A stretch of DNA of 64,000 nucleotides, taken from the NCBI RefSeq assembly GCF_001730235.1, contig NZ_MIJF01000089.1, forward strand, positions 1 through 64,000. The letters run 5' to 3'. The position numbers and the translations under genes were made by a program. Below, in pieces: positions 28,801-40,177 of this stretch (its first letter is position 1; the number at the start of each line of letters is the position of its first letter). A model generated the notes under the pieces. It ran no database searches. It saw nothing but the letters and a program-made list of their open reading frames with translations, and was not told the origin of the DNA. The stretch comes from Vulcanibacillus modesticaldus. Its GTDB lineage: Bacteria > Bacillota > Bacilli > Tepidibacillales > Tepidibacillaceae.

Positions 28801-29407
28801 CCTAGGGTGGGCTGCTAAAGCGTTAGGTATCCATGTTGCTACACCAGTATTTGATGGTGCGAGAGAGAATGATGTGTTTAATGCGTTAGAAGAAGCAGGA
28901 TTTGCTAGAGATGGTAAGACAATTTTGTATGATGGTAGAACAGGCGAGCCTTTTGAAAGAAGGGTTACTGTTGGAGTTATGTATATGATTAAATTAGCCC
29001 ACATGGTTGATGATAAGATTCATGCTCGTTCAACCGGGCCATACTCCCTTGTAACTCAGCAACCACTGGGTGGTAAGGCGCAGTTTGGTGGACAACGTTT
29101 TGGAGAAATGGAAGTATGGGCCTTAGAGGCATATGGTGCTGCTTATACATTGCAAGAAATACTTACTGTTAAATCAGATGATGTTGTAGGGCGTGTTAAA
29201 ACTTATGAGGCGATCGTAAAAGGAGAAAATGTTCCTGAACCAGGAATCCCTGAGTCATTTAAAGTTCTTATCAAAGAACTTCAAAGTTTAGGGATGGATG
29301 TTAAAATTCTTTCAGAAAACGAAGAAGAAATTGAGATTAAAGAGTTTGATGATGAGGATGATCACTCAGAGAAGTTAACATTGAATCTTGAAGGTAATGA
29401 AGAGTAA
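25886..29407 (+). CDS. rpoB: DNA-directed RNA polymerase beta subunit
   Basis: RpoB forms half of the polymerase catalytic cleft. At 1173 residues it aligns with B. subtilis RpoB throughout. The rifampicin region [16 protein letters not shown] with [13 protein letters not shown] has the usual sensitive-type residues (D, H and S at the three main positions). [12 protein letters not shown] and the C-terminal [18 protein letters not shown] are intact, with an acidic tail at the end. The start codon is TTG, as in B. subtilis, with AAGGGGTG upstream. It is followed by rpoC 44 bases later. Confidence 0.98.
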   Translation: MAGHLVQLGRRQRRSYARIKEVLEVPNLIEIQLKSYQWFLDVGLREMFKDISPIQDFTGNLNLEFFDYSLGEPKYTVDEAKERDVTYAAPLRAKVRLINKETGEVKEQDVFMGDFPLMTETGTFIINGAERVIVSQLVRSPSVYFSTKVDKNGKKTYTSTVIPNRGAWLELETDAKDIIYVRIDRTRKLPATVLLRALGFGTDEEIIDLLGDNEFIRNTLEKDNTDSTEKALLEIYERLRPGEPPTVENAKNLLISRFFDPKRYDLADVGRYKINKKLHIKNRLFNQRLAETLIDPQTGEILAEAGQVIDRRLLDKLLPYLENGVNFVDYEPRGGVLEETIPLQSINIFSPIEDGLIIKVISNQVIDKSVKHITPADIISTISYFINLLYGVGDTDDIDHLGNRRLRSVGELLQNQFRIGLSRMERVVRERMSIQDANMVTPQALINIRPVIASIKEFFGSSQLSQFMDQTNPLAELTHKRRLSALGPGGLTRERAGFEVRDVHHSHYGRMCPIETPEGPNIGLINSLSSYARVNEYGFIETPYRKVDPETNRVTDEIVYLTADEEDNYVIAQANAKLDEDGNFLDDEVIARYKDENLIVPKERVDFIDVSPKQVVSVATAMIPFLENDDSNRALMGSNMQRQAVPLIVPEAPFVGTGMEYKAAKDSGVCIVSKHDGIVERVDAREIQVRVQKEIDGKLVNGDLVRYKLHKFMRSNQGTCINQRPLVRKGDRVKVGDIIADGPSTEMGEIALGRNVVVAFMTWEGYNYEDAILLSERLVKEDVYTSIHIEEYESEARDTKLGPEEITRDIPNVGEEALKNLDERGIIRIGAEVRPGDILVGKVTPKGVTELTAEERLLHAIFGEKAREVRDTSLRVPHGQDGIIVDVKVFTRENGDELPPGVNQLVRVYIAQKRKISQGDKMAGRHGNKGVIARILPEEDMPFLPDGTPVDVVLNPLGVPSRMNIGQVLEVHLGWAAKALGIHVATPVFDGARENDVFNALEEAGFARDGKTILYDGRTGEPFERRVTVGVMYMIKLAHMVDDKIHARSTGPYSLVTQQPLGGKAQFGGQRFGEMEVWALEAYGAAYTLQEILTVKSDDVVGRVKTYEAIVKGENVPEPGIPESFKVLIKELQSLGMDVKILSENEEEIEIKEFDDEDDHSEKLTLNLEGNEE

Positions 29408-29451
29408 GCAAAATTATAAGTTCCGCTTTATGAATAAGGGAGGTGTGCCCT

Positions 29452-32400
29452 TTGATGGATGTTAATAATTTTGAGTTTATGAAAATAGGATTGGCTTCTC
29501 CAGAAAAGATCAGATCTTGGTCATATGGAGAGGTTAAAAAACCAGAAACAATTAATTATCGTACGTTAAAACCAGAAAAAGAAGGGCTATTTTGCGAAAA
29601 GATATTTGGACCTACAAAAGACTGGGAATGTCATTGTGGAAAATACAAGCGTGTAAGATATAAAGGCGTTGTTTGTGACCGTTGTGGTGTTGAGGTTACA
29701 AGATCTAAGGTTAGACGAGAGAGAATGGGGCATGTTGAACTAGCTGCGCCGGTATCTCACATTTGGTACTTCAAAGGTATTCCAAGTAGAATGGGGCTAG
29801 TTCTAGATATGTCCCCTAGATCACTAGAGGAAGTTATTTATTTCGCTTCATATGTGGTAACCGATCCTGGTGATACTCCTTTAGAAAAAAAGCAACTGCT
29901 AACAGAAAAAGAGTATCGTAATTATAAAGAGAAGTATGGAAATAGCTTCTCAGCAGGAATGGGAGCAGAAGCGATTAAAAAACTTCTAGAAGAGATTGAT
30001 CTAGATAAAGAAGTGAAAACTTTAAAAGAAGAACTTAAAGAAGCTCAAGGACAAAGGCGTAATCGAATCATTAAACGTTTAGAAATTCTTGAAGCATTTA
30101 GATCATCAGGAAACAAACCATCATGGATGATATTGGATGTACTACCAGTTATACCGCCTGAATTACGTCCGATGGTTCAGCTTGATGGTGGAAGATTCGC
30201 AACTTCAGATTTGAATGATTTATATAGAAGGGTTATCAACAGAAATAATCGCTTAAAAAGATTGTTAGACCTAGGTGCTCCAGATATCATTGTTCAAAAT
30301 GAAAAAAGAATGTTACAGGAAGCAGTTGATGCTTTGATTGATAATGGCCGTAGGGGTAGACCAGTAACGGGTCCTGGAAATCGTCCTTTAAAATCATTAA
30401 GTCATATGTTAAAAGGTAAACAAGGACGTTTCCGTCAAAACTTACTGGGCAAGAGGGTTGACTATTCTGGTCGTTCTGTTATAGTCGTTGGTCCAAACCT
30501 TAAGATGTATCAATGCGGATTACCTAAAGAAATGGCTCTAGAATTATTTAAGCCATTCGTAATGAAAGAATTAGTGAATAAAGAGATTGCACATAATATT
30601 AAGAGTGCGAAACGTAAAGTTGAAAGGTTAAGCCCTGAAGTATGGGATGTACTTGAAGAAGTTATTAAAGAACACCCAGTATTGCTTAATCGTGCTCCAA
30701 CGTTGCACAGATTAGGAATTCAGGCTTTTGAACCAATACTTGTAGAAGGGCGTGCTATAAGGCTTCATCCACTCGTATGTACGGCATATAATGCTGACTT
30801 TGATGGTGACCAAATGGCTGTCCATGTACCATTATCTGCTGAGGCACAAGCAGAAGCTAGATTATTAATGCTTGCTGCACATAACATTTTAAATCCGAAA
30901 GACGGAAGTCCCGTAGTAACTCCTTCTCAGGATATGGTTTTAGGGTGTTACTATCTAACGATAGAAAAAGAGGGAGATAAGGGTGAAGGGATGATTTTCC
31001 ATAGTCCTGAGGAAGCCATAGCTGCCTATCAAAATGGCTATGCATCATTACAGGCTAGGGTAGTTATTCCTGTAAAAGCTCTAAGGAAAACATCTTTCAC
31101 AGAAAAACAGCAAAACGCATTAATAGTTACAACGATCGGTAAGATCATCTTTAATGAGATCTTTCCGCATGATTTTCCGTATATTAATGCACCAACTAAG
31201 AATAATTTAATAAACGGAACTCCAGATGATTATTTTATCTATGATAAGGGAGTTGACATACAAGAGTTTATTAAAAACGTCCCAAATAGAGGCGCTGTGA
31301 AGAAGAGTTATCTAGGTTCGATTATTTCGGAAATATTTAGACGTTTCCATACGACACAAACTGCGGTGATCTTAGACAAAATTAAGGAGTTAGGTTTTAC
31401 TTACTCCACAAAAGCTGGAATTACAATTGCTGTTTCTGATGTAACCGTCCCAGCAGAAAAGGATGAAATTCTTAAAGAAGCTGAAGAAAAAGTCCAAGAA
31501 GTTCTAAAACAATATCGTAGAGGTTTAATAACCGATGATGAACGATATGATAGAGTTATTTCGATTTGGAGTAAAGCGAAGGATCAGATTACAGAGGTAC
31601 TAATGAATTCATTAGACCGTTTCAACTCTATTTACATGATGGCTAACTCAGGTGCTCGAGGTAACGTTTCGCAGATTACTCAGTTAGCTGGTATGCGCGG
31701 TTTGATGGCTGCGCCTTCCGGACGAATTATTGAGTTGCCTATTAAGTCCAATTTCCGTGAAGGTCTGACAGTATTAGAATATTTCATTTCGACCCACGGT
31801 GCTCGTAAAGGATTAGCTGATACAGCATTACGTACTGCTGACTCAGGATATTTAACACGTCGTTTGGTTGACGTGGCCCAAGATGTGATAGTTCGTGAGG
31901 AAGATTGCAATACTGATAAAGGCTTTAGAGTAACTAATATTGAAGATGGCAATGAGATTATAGAGAAATTGTATGATCGTATCCTAGGCAGATATGCATT
32001 TGAAACGGTGCGTCATCCTGAAACCGATGAAATAATAGTACAGCGTAATCAATTGATCGACGAGGAAAAAGCTGAGGAGATTATTAATGCTGGCATTAAA
32101 GAAGTGGCAATACGTTCAGTATTAACATGTCGAACACGTCATGGAGTTTGTAAGAAGTGTTATGGACGAAATCTTGCTACTGGTAAAGGTGTAGAAATTG
32201 GTGAAGCTGTTGGAACGATTGCTGCACAATCCATTGGAGAACCTGGAACTCAATTGACAATGAGAACATTCCACACTGGTGGGGTTGCCGGAGATGATAT
32301 CACTCAAGGTTTACCACGTATTCAAGAATTGTTTGAAGCTAGGAATCCAAAAGGTCAAGCTGTGATTTCAGAAATAGATGGTGAAGTAACTGATATTAGA

Positions 32401-33066
32401 GATAGTAAAGAAAAGCGTGAAATTGAAATAACAGGAGAAGTAGAAGTCAGGTCTTACTCTGTACCGTTTGGTGCTAGAATCAAAGTATCTCTTAACCAAC
32501 AGGTGAAGGCTGGAGATGAGCTTACAGAAGGTTCTATCGATCCTAAAGAGTTATTAAGAGTTAAGGGGATTCAAGGTGTACAAAATTATATACTTCAAGA
32601 AGTTCAGAGGGTATACCGTCTTCAAGGTGTTGAAATCAACGATAAGCATATTGAGATTATGATTCGTCAAATGCTTCGTAAGGTTCGGGTGATCGATAGT
32701 GGTGAAACTGATTTATTACCTGGTTCCATAATAGATTTACGTGATTTTGAATCTGCCAACCAAGAAACATTTATAAATGGTAAAAGACCGGCGACAGCAA
32801 GACCGGTAATCCTTGGTATCACAAAAGCATCTCTTGAAATTGATTCCTTCTTATCAGCTGCTTCATTCCAAGAAACAACTCGTGTATTAACAGAAGCTGC
32901 AATAAAAGGGAAAGTGGATAAGTTGGTAGGATTGAAAGAGAATGTAATCATTGGTAAGTTGATACCAGCGGGAACTGGGTTAGCTAAGTACCGAAATATT
33001 CAAATTAAGAAGCCGACTGATTCGAATTCTGCGGAATTAGCTGAAACTTTAGAAGTTAATTCCTAA
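29452..33066 (+). CDS. rpoC: DNA-directed RNA polymerase beta' subunit
   Basis: RpoC carries the catalytic magnesium site [12 protein letters not shown]. The first zinc site is [20 protein letters not shown]. The second zinc cluster ([13 protein letters not shown]) and the trigger-loop region [12 protein letters not shown] are intact. Length is about 1204 residues. TTG 29452 aligns with the start of B. subtilis RpoC and lies five bases after GGGAGGTG; ATG 29455 is the alternative, and GTG 29443 is part of the ribosome-binding site. Confidence 0.97.
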   Translation: MMDVNNFEFMKIGLASPEKIRSWSYGEVKKPETINYRTLKPEKEGLFCEKIFGPTKDWECHCGKYKRVRYKGVVCDRCGVEVTRSKVRRERMGHVELAAPVSHIWYFKGIPSRMGLVLDMSPRSLEEVIYFASYVVTDPGDTPLEKKQLLTEKEYRNYKEKYGNSFSAGMGAEAIKKLLEEIDLDKEVKTLKEELKEAQGQRRNRIIKRLEILEAFRSSGNKPSWMILDVLPVIPPELRPMVQLDGGRFATSDLNDLYRRVINRNNRLKRLLDLGAPDIIVQNEKRMLQEAVDALIDNGRRGRPVTGPGNRPLKSLSHMLKGKQGRFRQNLLGKRVDYSGRSVIVVGPNLKMYQCGLPKEMALELFKPFVMKELVNKEIAHNIKSAKRKVERLSPEVWDVLEEVIKEHPVLLNRAPTLHRLGIQAFEPILVEGRAIRLHPLVCTAYNADFDGDQMAVHVPLSAEAQAEARLLMLAAHNILNPKDGSPVVTPSQDMVLGCYYLTIEKEGDKGEGMIFHSPEEAIAAYQNGYASLQARVVIPVKALRKTSFTEKQQNALIVTTIGKIIFNEIFPHDFPYINAPTKNNLINGTPDDYFIYDKGVDIQEFIKNVPNRGAVKKSYLGSIISEIFRRFHTTQTAVILDKIKELGFTYSTKAGITIAVSDVTVPAEKDEILKEAEEKVQEVLKQYRRGLITDDERYDRVISIWSKAKDQITEVLMNSLDRFNSIYMMANSGARGNVSQITQLAGMRGLMAAPSGRIIELPIKSNFREGLTVLEYFISTHGARKGLADTALRTADSGYLTRRLVDVAQDVIVREEDCNTDKGFRVTNIEDGNEIIEKLYDRILGRYAFETVRHPETDEIIVQRNQLIDEEKAEEIINAGIKEVAIRSVLTCRTRHGVCKKCYGRNLATGKGVEIGEAVGTIAAQSIGEPGTQLTMRTFHTGGVAGDDITQGLPRIQELFEARNPKGQAVISEIDGEVTDIRDSKEKREIEITGEVEVRSYSVPFGARIKVSLNQQVKAGDELTEGSIDPKELLRVKGIQGVQNYILQEVQRVYRLQGVEINDKHIEIMIRQMLRKVRVIDSGETDLLPGSIIDLRDFESANQETFINGKRPATARPVILGITKASLEIDSFLSAASFQETTRVLTEAAIKGKVDKLVGLKENVIIGKLIPAGTGLAKYRNIQIKKPTDSNSAELAETLEVNS

Positions 33067-33072
33067 TAATGA

Positions 33073-33101
33073 TTGACAATAGAGTTCAGGAATGTTATCA
33101 T
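33073..33101 (+). promoter_or_regulatory. Sigma-A type promoter of the str operon
   Basis: TTGACA (33073-33078), a 17-bp spacer and TATCAT (33096-33101) with a TG extension lie just after the rpoC stop. The -10 block tgttatcatg is identical to that of the rplJ promoter. Confidence 0.8.
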
Positions 33102-33144
33102 GTTTAAGTGTGCGTAAATCCTGTTCTTTGGAGGATGTAGGATT

Positions 33145-33396
33145 ATGTCTTATGAAAAAGTAAAACAGGCTAAACGCTTATCTGTAGGCTTGAAGCAAAC
33201 CTTAAAAGCGATTGAACAAGGGAAAGCTCAAGAGGTAATCGTAGCAAAAGACGCTGATCAAAGACTTACTTCAAGAATAATTCAGTACAGCGAAGAGAGA
33301 AAAATTGCTATTTCGTATGTCGACTCAATGAAACAACTTGGTAAAGCAAGTGGTATTGATGTCGGTGCAGCAGCTGTTGCTGTATTGAAAGACTAA
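33145..33396 (+). CDS. rplGB: L7Ae-family ribosomal/K-turn RNA-binding protein
   Basis: The 83-residue protein belongs to the L7Ae/L30e family that binds kink-turn RNAs (B. subtilis YbxF). Typical segments are VGLKQTLKAIEQGKAQEVIVAKDAD and the C-terminal GIDVGAAAVAVL. It is not essential in B. subtilis. It is the first gene of the str operon. TTTGGAGGATG precedes the ATG. Confidence 0.92.
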   Translation: MSYEKVKQAKRLSVGLKQTLKAIEQGKAQEVIVAKDADQRLTSRIIQYSEERKIAISYVDSMKQLGKASGIDVGAAAVAVLKD

Positions 33397-33398
33397 CT

Positions 33399-33457
33399 AT
33401 TGCATGACAAGCATCAGGCTGTAATACAGCGTGATGTATTGTCTTGCAATTTATTTT
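33399..33457 (+). promoter_or_regulatory. Long imperfect hairpin between rplGB and rpsL
   Basis: Four helical blocks stack: attgca/tgcaat, gacaa/ttgtc, catca/tgatg and gctgt/acagc, with small internal loops. ttatttt follows. It could be a partial terminator or attenuator, or a protein-binding site ahead of rpsL. Its role is not known to me. Confidence 0.55.
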
Positions 33458-33513
33458 GAAAAATTATGAACCGCCTGGATCTGTGGGCTTAACTTAAGGA
33501 AGGAGGTGGCGAT

Positions 33514-33933
33514 ATGCCAACAATTAATCAATTAGTTCGTAAAGGACGCAAACGTAAAGTAGTAAAATCTACGGCACCTGCTTTACAAAAAGGTTATAAC
33601 AGTTTTAAAAAGGAACAAACAAACCAAAGCTCACCTCAAAAACGTGGTGTATGTACTCGTGTAGGAACAATGACTCCTAAAAAGCCTAACTCTGCGCTTC
33701 GTAAGTATGCGCGTGTACGCTTAACCAATGGTATCGAGGTTACAGCATATATTCCTGGAATTGGGCACAACCTTCAAGAGCATAGTGTTGTATTAGTGCG
33801 TGGAGGACGTGTTAAGGACCTGCCAGGGGTTCGTTATCATATCGTTCGCGGTGCTTTAGATACTGCGGGAGTTCAGAACCGTATGCAAGGTCGTTCTAAG
33901 TATGGTACTAAACGACCAAAGGAGAAAAAATAA
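33514..33933 (+). CDS. rpsL: 30S ribosomal protein S12
   Basis: S12 lies at the decoding centre. The 139-residue protein starts [16 protein letters not shown] and contains [17 protein letters not shown] with the lysine whose change gives streptomycin resistance, here in the sensitive form. [17 protein letters not shown] follows. AAGGAGGTG precedes the ATG. It sits upstream of rpsG in the usual str order. Confidence 0.98.
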   Translation: MPTINQLVRKGRKRKVVKSTAPALQKGYNSFKKEQTNQSSPQKRGVCTRVGTMTPKKPNSALRKYARVRLTNGIEVTAYIPGIGHNLQEHSVVLVRGGRVKDLPGVRYHIVRGALDTAGVQNRMQGRSKYGTKRPKEKK

Positions 33934-33988
33934 TCTTTAGTACTGTAGTACTATCCAAAATAGGTTATGTAGCAAAGGAGGGGAAATA

Positions 33989-34459
33989 ATGCCACGTAAA
34001 GGACCTGTTTCTCGTAGAGATGTGTTACCTGATCCAATATACAACAGCAAATTAGTAACACGTTTAATCAATCGGATGATGGTTGATGGTAAGAAGAGTG
34101 TTTCCCAAAAGATTCTTTACAGTGCTTTCGACATTATCAGAGAGCGTACTGGTAAGGATCCGATGGAGGTATTTGAACAAGCACTTAAAAATATAATGCC
34201 TGTTTTAGAAGTTAAAGCTCGTCGTGTTGGTGGAGCTAACTACCAAGTACCTGTAGAGGTAAAGCCTGAACGTAGAACTACATTAGGGTTACGTTGGTTG
34301 GTTAACTATTCACGCCTTCGTGGAGAAAAAACAATGGAAGAGCGTTTAGCTGCTGAAATTATTGATGCTGCAAATAATACTGGTGCATCTGTAAAGAAGA
34401 AAGAAGATACTCATAAGATGGCCGAAGCGAATAAGGCTTTTGCTCATTATCGTTGGTAA
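33989..34459 (+). CDS. rpsG: 30S ribosomal protein S7
   Basis: S7 nucleates assembly of the 30S head. The 156-residue protein starts [20 protein letters not shown] and has [20 protein letters not shown] and the C-terminal AHYRW typical of Firmicutes. It lies between rpsL and fusA. Confidence 0.98.
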   Translation: MPRKGPVSRRDVLPDPIYNSKLVTRLINRMMVDGKKSVSQKILYSAFDIIRERTGKDPMEVFEQALKNIMPVLEVKARRVGGANYQVPVEVKPERRTTLGLRWLVNYSRLRGEKTMEERLAAEIIDAANNTGASVKKKEDTHKMAEANKAFAHYRW

Positions 34460-34496
34460 TCTTTAAATCATAAACTTTTAGAAAGGAGAAATAGTC

Positions 34497-36572
34497 ATGC
34501 CAAGAGAATTCTCCTTAAAAAATACACGTAATATCGGTATCATGGCACACATTGATGCCGGCAAGACAACTACTACTGAACGAATTCTTTACTACACTGG
34601 TCGTACTCATAAAATCGGTGAGGTTCATGAAGGTGCTGCAACAATGGACTGGATGGAGCAGGAGCAAGAAAGAGGTATTACTATTACCTCTGCTGCTACA
34701 ACTGCTCAATGGAAAGGTCACCGTATTAACATCATTGATACTCCAGGACACGTAGATTTTACGGTAGAAGTTGAACGTTCCTTACGTGTATTAGATGGAG
34801 CTGTTACTGTTTTAGATGCTAAAAGTGGCGTTGAACCTCAAACAGAAACTGTTTGGCGTCAAGCAACAACCTATGGTGTACCACGTATTGTATATGTAAA
34901 CAAAATGGACATCATTGGTGCTGATTTCTTAAAATCTGTTAAAACTATTGAAGATCGTTTACAAGCTAAACCTGTGCCAATTCAACTTCCTATTGGTGCA
35001 GAAGATCAATTTGAGGGTATTATTGACCTAATAACTATGGAAGCTTATTACTACCTTGATGATCTTGGAACACGTGCAGAAGCTCGTGAAATCCCAGATG
35101 AATATAAGGAATTAGCTGAAGAATGGAGAACTAAGCTAGTAGAGTCAGTTGCAGAACTGGACGAAGAACTAATGATGAAGTACTTAGAGGGAGAAGAAAT
35201 CACAAATGAAGAGATTAAAACTGCTCTTCGTCAGGGAACTATTAATGTAGAAGTTTTCCCAGTACTTTGTGGTTCTTCTTACAAAAACAAAGGTGTTCAG
35301 TTAATGTTAGATGCTGTAATCGATTATCTACCATCTCCGATTGATATCCCAGCAATTAAGGGAACACTTGAAGATGGTTCTGAGGCAGAAAGACCAGCTG
35401 ATGATAATGCACCTTTCTCAGCTTTAGCATTTAAGATTATGACTGACCCTTATGTTGGTAAGTTAACATTCTTCCGTGTATATTCTGGTATATTAAATTC
35501 TGGTTCTTATGTACTAAACTCAACAAAAGGTAAGCGTGAGAGAATCGGGCGTATTCTACAAATGCATGCTAACCATAGGGAAGAAATTAGCACTGTATAT
35601 TCCGGAGATATTGCAGCAGCGGTTGGGTTAAAGGATACAACAACTGGAGATACGCTTTGTGATGAAAAAGAAGTTATTGTTCTTGAGTCCATGGAGTTTC
35701 CAGAGCCAGTTATCCGTCTTTCTGTTGAACCAAAAACTAAAGCTGACCAAGATAAGATGGCAATGGCTTTGGCTAAACTTGCAGAAGAAGATCCAACATT
35801 CAAGACTCATACAGATGAGGAGACTGGACAAACAATAATTGCAGGTATGGGTGAGCTTCACTTAGATATTATTGTTGACCGCTTAAAGCGTGAATTTAAG
35901 GTGGAAGCTAATGTTGGTGCTCCTCAGGTTGCATATAAAGAAACTATTCGTACGGCTGCTAAGGTTGAAGGTAAGTTCGTACGTCAGTCCGGTGGACGTG
36001 GTCAATATGGACACGTATGGATTGAATTTGAACCACTTGAGCCAGGAAAGGGCTTTGAGTTCGAAAATAAAATTGTCGGTGGTGTAGTTCCAAGAGAATA
36101 CATCCCAGCAGTTCAAGCGGGTATTGAAGAAGCGATGAAAAATGGCTTAATTGCTGGTTATCCTGCTATCGATATCAAAGCTACAATCTTTGACGGTTCT
36201 TACCATGATGTTGACTCTTCAGAAATGGCATTTAAGATCGCTGGTTCCATGGCGTTTAAGGCTGCGAAGAGCAAATGTAACCCAGTTCTATTAGAGCCAA
36301 TTATGAAAGTGGAAGTAGTCGTACCGGAAGAGTACATGGGAGATGTTATGGGTGACCTAAACTCCCGTCGTGGACGTATCGAAGGAATGGAAGCTCAAGC
36401 CGGAGCTCAACATATTCGTGCTTTTGTTCCACTTGCTGAGATGTTTGGTTATGCAACATCACTTCGTTCACGTACTCAAGGACGTGGAAACTACTCAATG
36501 CACTTTGACCATTATGAAGAAGTACCAAAGAACATTGCTGATGAAATTATAGCTAAACAAAAAGGAGAATAA
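34497..36572 (+). CDS. fusA: Elongation factor G
   Basis: EF-G drives translocation with GTP. The 691-residue protein has the G1 loop [15 protein letters not shown], the switch segment [20 protein letters not shown] and NKMD. Four further domains end with the conserved [18 protein letters not shown]. Length and motifs correspond to the canonical factor, not to the spdB/FusB type. It is followed by tuf after a gap holding an inverted repeat. Confidence 0.98.
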   Translation: MPREFSLKNTRNIGIMAHIDAGKTTTTERILYYTGRTHKIGEVHEGAATMDWMEQEQERGITITSAATTAQWKGHRINIIDTPGHVDFTVEVERSLRVLDGAVTVLDAKSGVEPQTETVWRQATTYGVPRIVYVNKMDIIGADFLKSVKTIEDRLQAKPVPIQLPIGAEDQFEGIIDLITMEAYYYLDDLGTRAEAREIPDEYKELAEEWRTKLVESVAELDEELMMKYLEGEEITNEEIKTALRQGTINVEVFPVLCGSSYKNKGVQLMLDAVIDYLPSPIDIPAIKGTLEDGSEAERPADDNAPFSALAFKIMTDPYVGKLTFFRVYSGILNSGSYVLNSTKGKRERIGRILQMHANHREEISTVYSGDIAAAVGLKDTTTGDTLCDEKEVIVLESMEFPEPVIRLSVEPKTKADQDKMAMALAKLAEEDPTFKTHTDEETGQTIIAGMGELHLDIIVDRLKREFKVEANVGAPQVAYKETIRTAAKVEGKFVRQSGGRGQYGHVWIEFEPLEPGKGFEFENKIVGGVVPREYIPAVQAGIEEAMKNGLIAGYPAIDIKATIFDGSYHDVDSSEMAFKIAGSMAFKAAKSKCNPVLLEPIMKVEVVVPEEYMGDVMGDLNSRRGRIEGMEAQAGAQHIRAFVPLAEMFGYATSLRSRTQGRGNYSMHFDHYEEVPKNIADEIIAKQKGE

Positions 36573-36596
36573 AAACTCCAGTTAATTTATTAATAT

Positions 36597-36631
36597 AGAA
36601 ATTTACCTGCAGTTCCTGTAGGTGAATTTCT
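36597..36631 (+). promoter_or_regulatory. Inverted repeat between fusA and tuf
   Basis: agaaatttacctgca is mirrored by tgtaggtgaatttct (one G-T pair and one mismatch), a stem of about 14 bp with a short loop. No T run follows, so it is more likely an mRNA processing or stability structure than a terminator. Confidence 0.55.
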
Positions 36632-36672
36632 TCAACATATAAGAATTAGTTAATTAAGGAGGAAGAAATAAA

Positions 36673-37863
36673 ATGGCTAAAGAAAAATTCGAACGTACTA
36701 AACCACACGTTAATATTGGTACCATTGGACACGTTGACCATGGTAAAACAACTTTAACAGCAGCTATTACTACTGTATTAGCTAAAGCTGGTGGAGCTGA
36801 AGCTACCGCATACGATCAAATTGATAAGGCTCCAGAAGAGCGTGAACGTGGTATCACAATTTCTACTGCACACGTAGAATACGAAACTGAAACTCGTCAC
36901 TATGCACACGTTGACTGCCCAGGACACGCTGACTACGTTAAGAACATGATCACTGGTGCTGCTCAAATGGACGGCGCTATCCTAGTTGTATCTGCAGCAG
37001 ACGGTCCTATGCCACAAACTCGTGAGCATATCCTTCTTTCTCGCCAAGTAGGGGTTCCTTACATCGTTGTATTCATGAACAAAGTTGACATGGTAGACGA
37101 TGAAGAGTTACTAGAGCTAGTTGAAATGGAAATTCGTGATCTATTGTCCGAGTACGATTTCCCTGGAGACGATATTCCTGTAATCAAAGGTTCAGCTCTT
37201 AAGGCTCTTGAGGATCCATCAAGTGAATGGGCAAATGCAATTCATGAGTTAATGGCTGCAGTCGATGAGTACGTTCCAACTCCAGAGCGTGATACTGATA
37301 AGCCATTCTTAATGCCAGTTGAGGACGTATTCTCAATCACTGGTCGTGGTACAGTTGCTACTGGACGTGTTGAACGTGGAGTAATCAAAGTTGGAGACGA
37401 AATTGAAATCGTTGGTCTTTCCGATGAAACTAAGAAGACTGTAGTTACTGGTGTAGAAATGTTCCGTAAGCTTCTTGATCAAGCTGAAGCTGGAGATAAC
37501 ATTGGTGCGCTTCTTCGTGGTGTAGATCGTAAAGAGATTGAGCGCGGACAAGTTTTAGCTAAACCTGGTAGTGTTAACCCACACACTAAGTTTAAAGCAG
37601 AAGTTTACGTATTAACAAAAGAAGAAGGTGGACGTCATACTCCATTCTTCAACGGTTATCGTCCACAATTCTATTTCCGTACAACTGACGTAACTGGTGT
37701 AATCAACTTACCTGAAGGTACTGAAATGGTTATGCCTGGAGACAATATTACTATGGAAGTTGAACTTATCGCACCAATCGCTATCGAAGATGGTACTCGT
37801 TTCGCTATTCGTGAAGGTGGACGTACTGTAGGAGCAGGTGTAGTATCTACTATCATTGAATAA
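36673..37863 (+). CDS. tuf: Elongation factor Tu
   Basis: EF-Tu brings aminoacyl-tRNA to the ribosome. The 396-residue protein has [44 protein letters not shown] and NKVD, then the beta-barrel domains ending [15 protein letters not shown]. Codon choice is strongly biased, as expected for a very highly expressed gene. It ends the str operon at a strong terminator. Confidence 0.98.
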   Translation: MAKEKFERTKPHVNIGTIGHVDHGKTTLTAAITTVLAKAGGAEATAYDQIDKAPEERERGITISTAHVEYETETRHYAHVDCPGHADYVKNMITGAAQMDGAILVVSAADGPMPQTREHILLSRQVGVPYIVVFMNKVDMVDDEELLELVEMEIRDLLSEYDFPGDDIPVIKGSALKALEDPSSEWANAIHELMAAVDEYVPTPERDTDKPFLMPVEDVFSITGRGTVATGRVERGVIKVGDEIEIVGLSDETKKTVVTGVEMFRKLLDQAEAGDNIGALLRGVDRKEIERGQVLAKPGSVNPHTKFKAEVYVLTKEEGGRHTPFFNGYRPQFYFRTTDVTGVINLPEGTEMVMPGDNITMEVELIAPIAIEDGTRFAIREGGRTVGAGVVSTIIE

Positions 37864-37912
37864 TATAGAGAATAGTACTTACATAAGTACTAAAAAATAG
37901 TTAAGCCAGCGT

Positions 37913-37944
37913 TTATGCGCTGGCTTTTCTTTTTAGAAAATTGT
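37913..37944 (+). terminator. Rho-independent terminator after tuf
   Basis: The stem agccagcg / cgctggct with a six-base loop is followed by ttttcttttt. A second small inverted repeat (agtactta / taagtact, 37874-37891) precedes it. Confidence 0.9.
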
Positions 37945-37974
37945 ATTTTATAACCTGCTCACCTTGTTCATTAC

Positions 37975-38011
37975 ACTTCTAAAAGCTGCACTTTTACAAA
38001 ATAAAGTACTT
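37975..38011 (+). repeat. Intergenic repeat, copy 1 (37 bp)
   Basis: This segment, starting acttctaaaagctgcact, matches 59429-59465 at 32 of 37 positions without gaps. Both copies lie in the same orientation 90-150 bases upstream of a gene. No coding or mobile-element feature is attached. Confidence 0.65.
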
Positions 38012-38125
38012 GTTTCAAGGGAATGGTGCATTTTTGTGTTTAATCTTATAGTAAAATAAATGAAGGGAAATTTTCTGGGAAATAAGTGCATTGTGTCTAA
38101 AAACTTTTTTAAAGTAGGGATATTC

Positions 38126-38989
38126 ATGGCAAATAAAAATAGAGCTTATATAGCTTTAGGGATTGGGGTATTGTCAGTTTCAACGGCAGCGATCTTTGTC
38201 AAATTATCGGCTGCTCCAGCTTCAATAATTGCATTATATCGATTGCTATTCTCTACATTAATACTCGGAATTCCTACTATTATATATTATCGTGAAGAAT
38301 TGAGGTTGTTGAAAAATAAAGAATGGTTGTATTCAATGCTATCTGGAGTTTTTTTAGCGATTCATTTTATTACATGGTTTGAATCACTGAAGTACACATC
38401 AGTAGCAAGTTCGGTAGTAATTGTAACCTTACAACCGATACTTGCAATGATTGGAGGTTATTTTCTTTTTAAAGAAAAGGTCTCGATATTGGGGGTAATC
38501 GGAGCATTTTTTGCATTAGCAGGTGCCTTTATTGTTGGTTGGGGAGACTTTAATATTGCTGGACAAGCATTGATTGGTGATTTTTTAGCGTTTATTGGAG
38601 CGATAACGGCAACTGGTTATTGGCTTTTTGGACAAACATTACGAAAAAAATTATCATTATTACCATATACTACAGTTGTTTATAGTACAAGCACAATCCT
38701 TTTACTCATTTATAATATATTGCTGGGGATCGACTTATTAGATTATGAGCTTAGGGACTGGAAGTTGTTTATTGCTTTAGCAGTAATTCCAAATATCATG
38801 GGACATACAATTTTAAATTGGACAATACGTTATATCAATGCAACCACAGTAACAATGAGTATTTTAGTTGAACCAATAGGTTCAATAATATTAGCTTTTT
38901 TAATCCTAAATGAAACAGTCGAATTATTACAAATGATCGGCGGGTTAATAATTATAGGAGGCATTTTTATCTATTTAAAATATAAGTAA
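38126..38989 (+). CDS. EamA-family (DMT superfamily) membrane transporter
   Basis: The protein (287 residues) is a ten-helix transporter made of two EamA halves. The first half runs from ALGIGVLSVSTAAIFVKL through ASSVVIVTLQPILAMIGGYF. The second runs from FLAFIGAITATGYWLFGQTL to SILVEPIGSIILAFLILNE. Substrates in this family include amino acids, nucleotide precursors and drugs, and cannot be told here. ATG 38126 is preferred (GTAGGGAT upstream, family-like start); 38060 is the longest frame. It interrupts the str-S10 junction, where B. subtilis has the unrelated ybaC. Confidence 0.88.
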   Translation: MANKNRAYIALGIGVLSVSTAAIFVKLSAAPASIIALYRLLFSTLILGIPTIIYYREELRLLKNKEWLYSMLSGVFLAIHFITWFESLKYTSVASSVVIVTLQPILAMIGGYFLFKEKVSILGVIGAFFALAGAFIVGWGDFNIAGQALIGDFLAFIGAITATGYWLFGQTLRKKLSLLPYTTVVYSTSTILLLIYNILLGIDLLDYELRDWKLFIALAVIPNIMGHTILNWTIRYINATTVTMSILVEPIGSIILAFLILNETVELLQMIGGLIIIGGIFIYLKYK

Positions 38990-39004
38990 TTTTACACAAA
39001 ACAC

Positions 39005-39033
39005 TTGCATTCAGCCTCGAATTTTAATATAAT
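39005..39033 (+). promoter_or_regulatory. Sigma-A type promoter of the S10 operon
   Basis: TTGCAT (39005-39010), a 17-bp spacer and TATAAT (39028-39033) lie just after the transporter stop and 138 bases before rpsJ. Confidence 0.8.
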
Positions 39034-39039
39034 ATAAAA

Positions 39040-39140
39040 CGTTGGTCTGTGGACTTGCGATGAGGTAGAAGGTTGCCGACACACCCGGCCCCTTTGCCAT
39101 GGGGTGTGAGCGGGAAATTTCTACTGAGAAATGTCCGTTA
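39040..39140 (+). promoter_or_regulatory. Structured S10-operon leader
   Basis: The leader holds a GC-rich hairpin (cacaccc / gggtgtg, 39080-39108, with an inner ggc/gcc pair). A second hairpin, tttct / agaaa, lies at 39118-39131. Its base composition stands out from the AT-rich surroundings, so function is likely. No T run follows. The binding partner, possibly a ribosomal protein, is not evident. Confidence 0.5.
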
Positions 39141-39143
39141 TAA

Positions 39144-39479
<336 letters not shown>

Positions 39480-39518
39480 TGAAATGATGTAACTTATTTG
39501 ATATAGGAGGTGGCAAAA

Positions 39519-40151
39519 ATGACCAAAGGAATCTTAGGTAAAAAACTTGGGATGACGCAAATTTTCACTGATAATGGTGATGTAGTACCTGTTACAGTAG
39601 TTGAAGCAGGGCCTTGTGTTGTTCTACAAAAGAAAGACAACGAAAATGATGGATACGAGGCTATTCAATTAGGTTTTGATGATCAAAAAGAGCATCGTGT
39701 AAACAAGCCAGAGCTTGGTCATGTGAAGAAAGCTAATACAGCACCTAAGCGCTTCATCAAAGAAATCCGTGGCATGTCTATGGATTATGAAGTTGGTCAA
39801 GAAGTTAAAGCTGACATTTTTGCTGAAGGTGAATTTGTTGATGTAACTGGCGTTACTAAAGGTAAAGGTTTTGCTGGTGTAATCAAAAGACACAATCAAT
39901 CACGTGGACCAATGGCTCACGGTTCCCGTTATCATAGAAGACCGGGTTCAATGGGGCCAATCGCTCCTAACAGAGTTGTTAAAGGTAAACCATTACCAGG
40001 ACGTATGGGTACTGATAAGGTAACTATTCAAAACCTAGAAATCGTTAAGGTAGATACTGAGAGAAACCTTATTTTAGTTAAAGGTTCTATCCCAGGTCCT
40101 AAAAACAGTTATGTAGTTATTAAAGAAGCAGTAAAAAAGGCTAATAAATAA
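39519..40151 (+). CDS. rplC: 50S ribosomal protein L3
   Basis: L3 (210 residues) reaches the peptidyl-transferase centre. It starts [20 protein letters not shown] and contains [19 protein letters not shown] and the conserved RRPGSMG. ATG 39519 follows AGGAGGTGG; GTG 39510 lies in that site. Second gene of the S10 operon. Confidence 0.97.
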   Translation: MTKGILGKKLGMTQIFTDNGDVVPVTVVEAGPCVVLQKKDNENDGYEAIQLGFDDQKEHRVNKPELGHVKKANTAPKRFIKEIRGMSMDYEVGQEVKADIFAEGEFVDVTGVTKGKGFAGVIKRHNQSRGPMAHGSRYHRRPGSMGPIAPNRVVKGKPLPGRMGTDKVTIQNLEIVKVDTERNLILVKGSIPGPKNSYVVIKEAVKKANK

Positions 40152-40177
40152 GCTTTCTAAAGAAAGGAGGATTCGCT

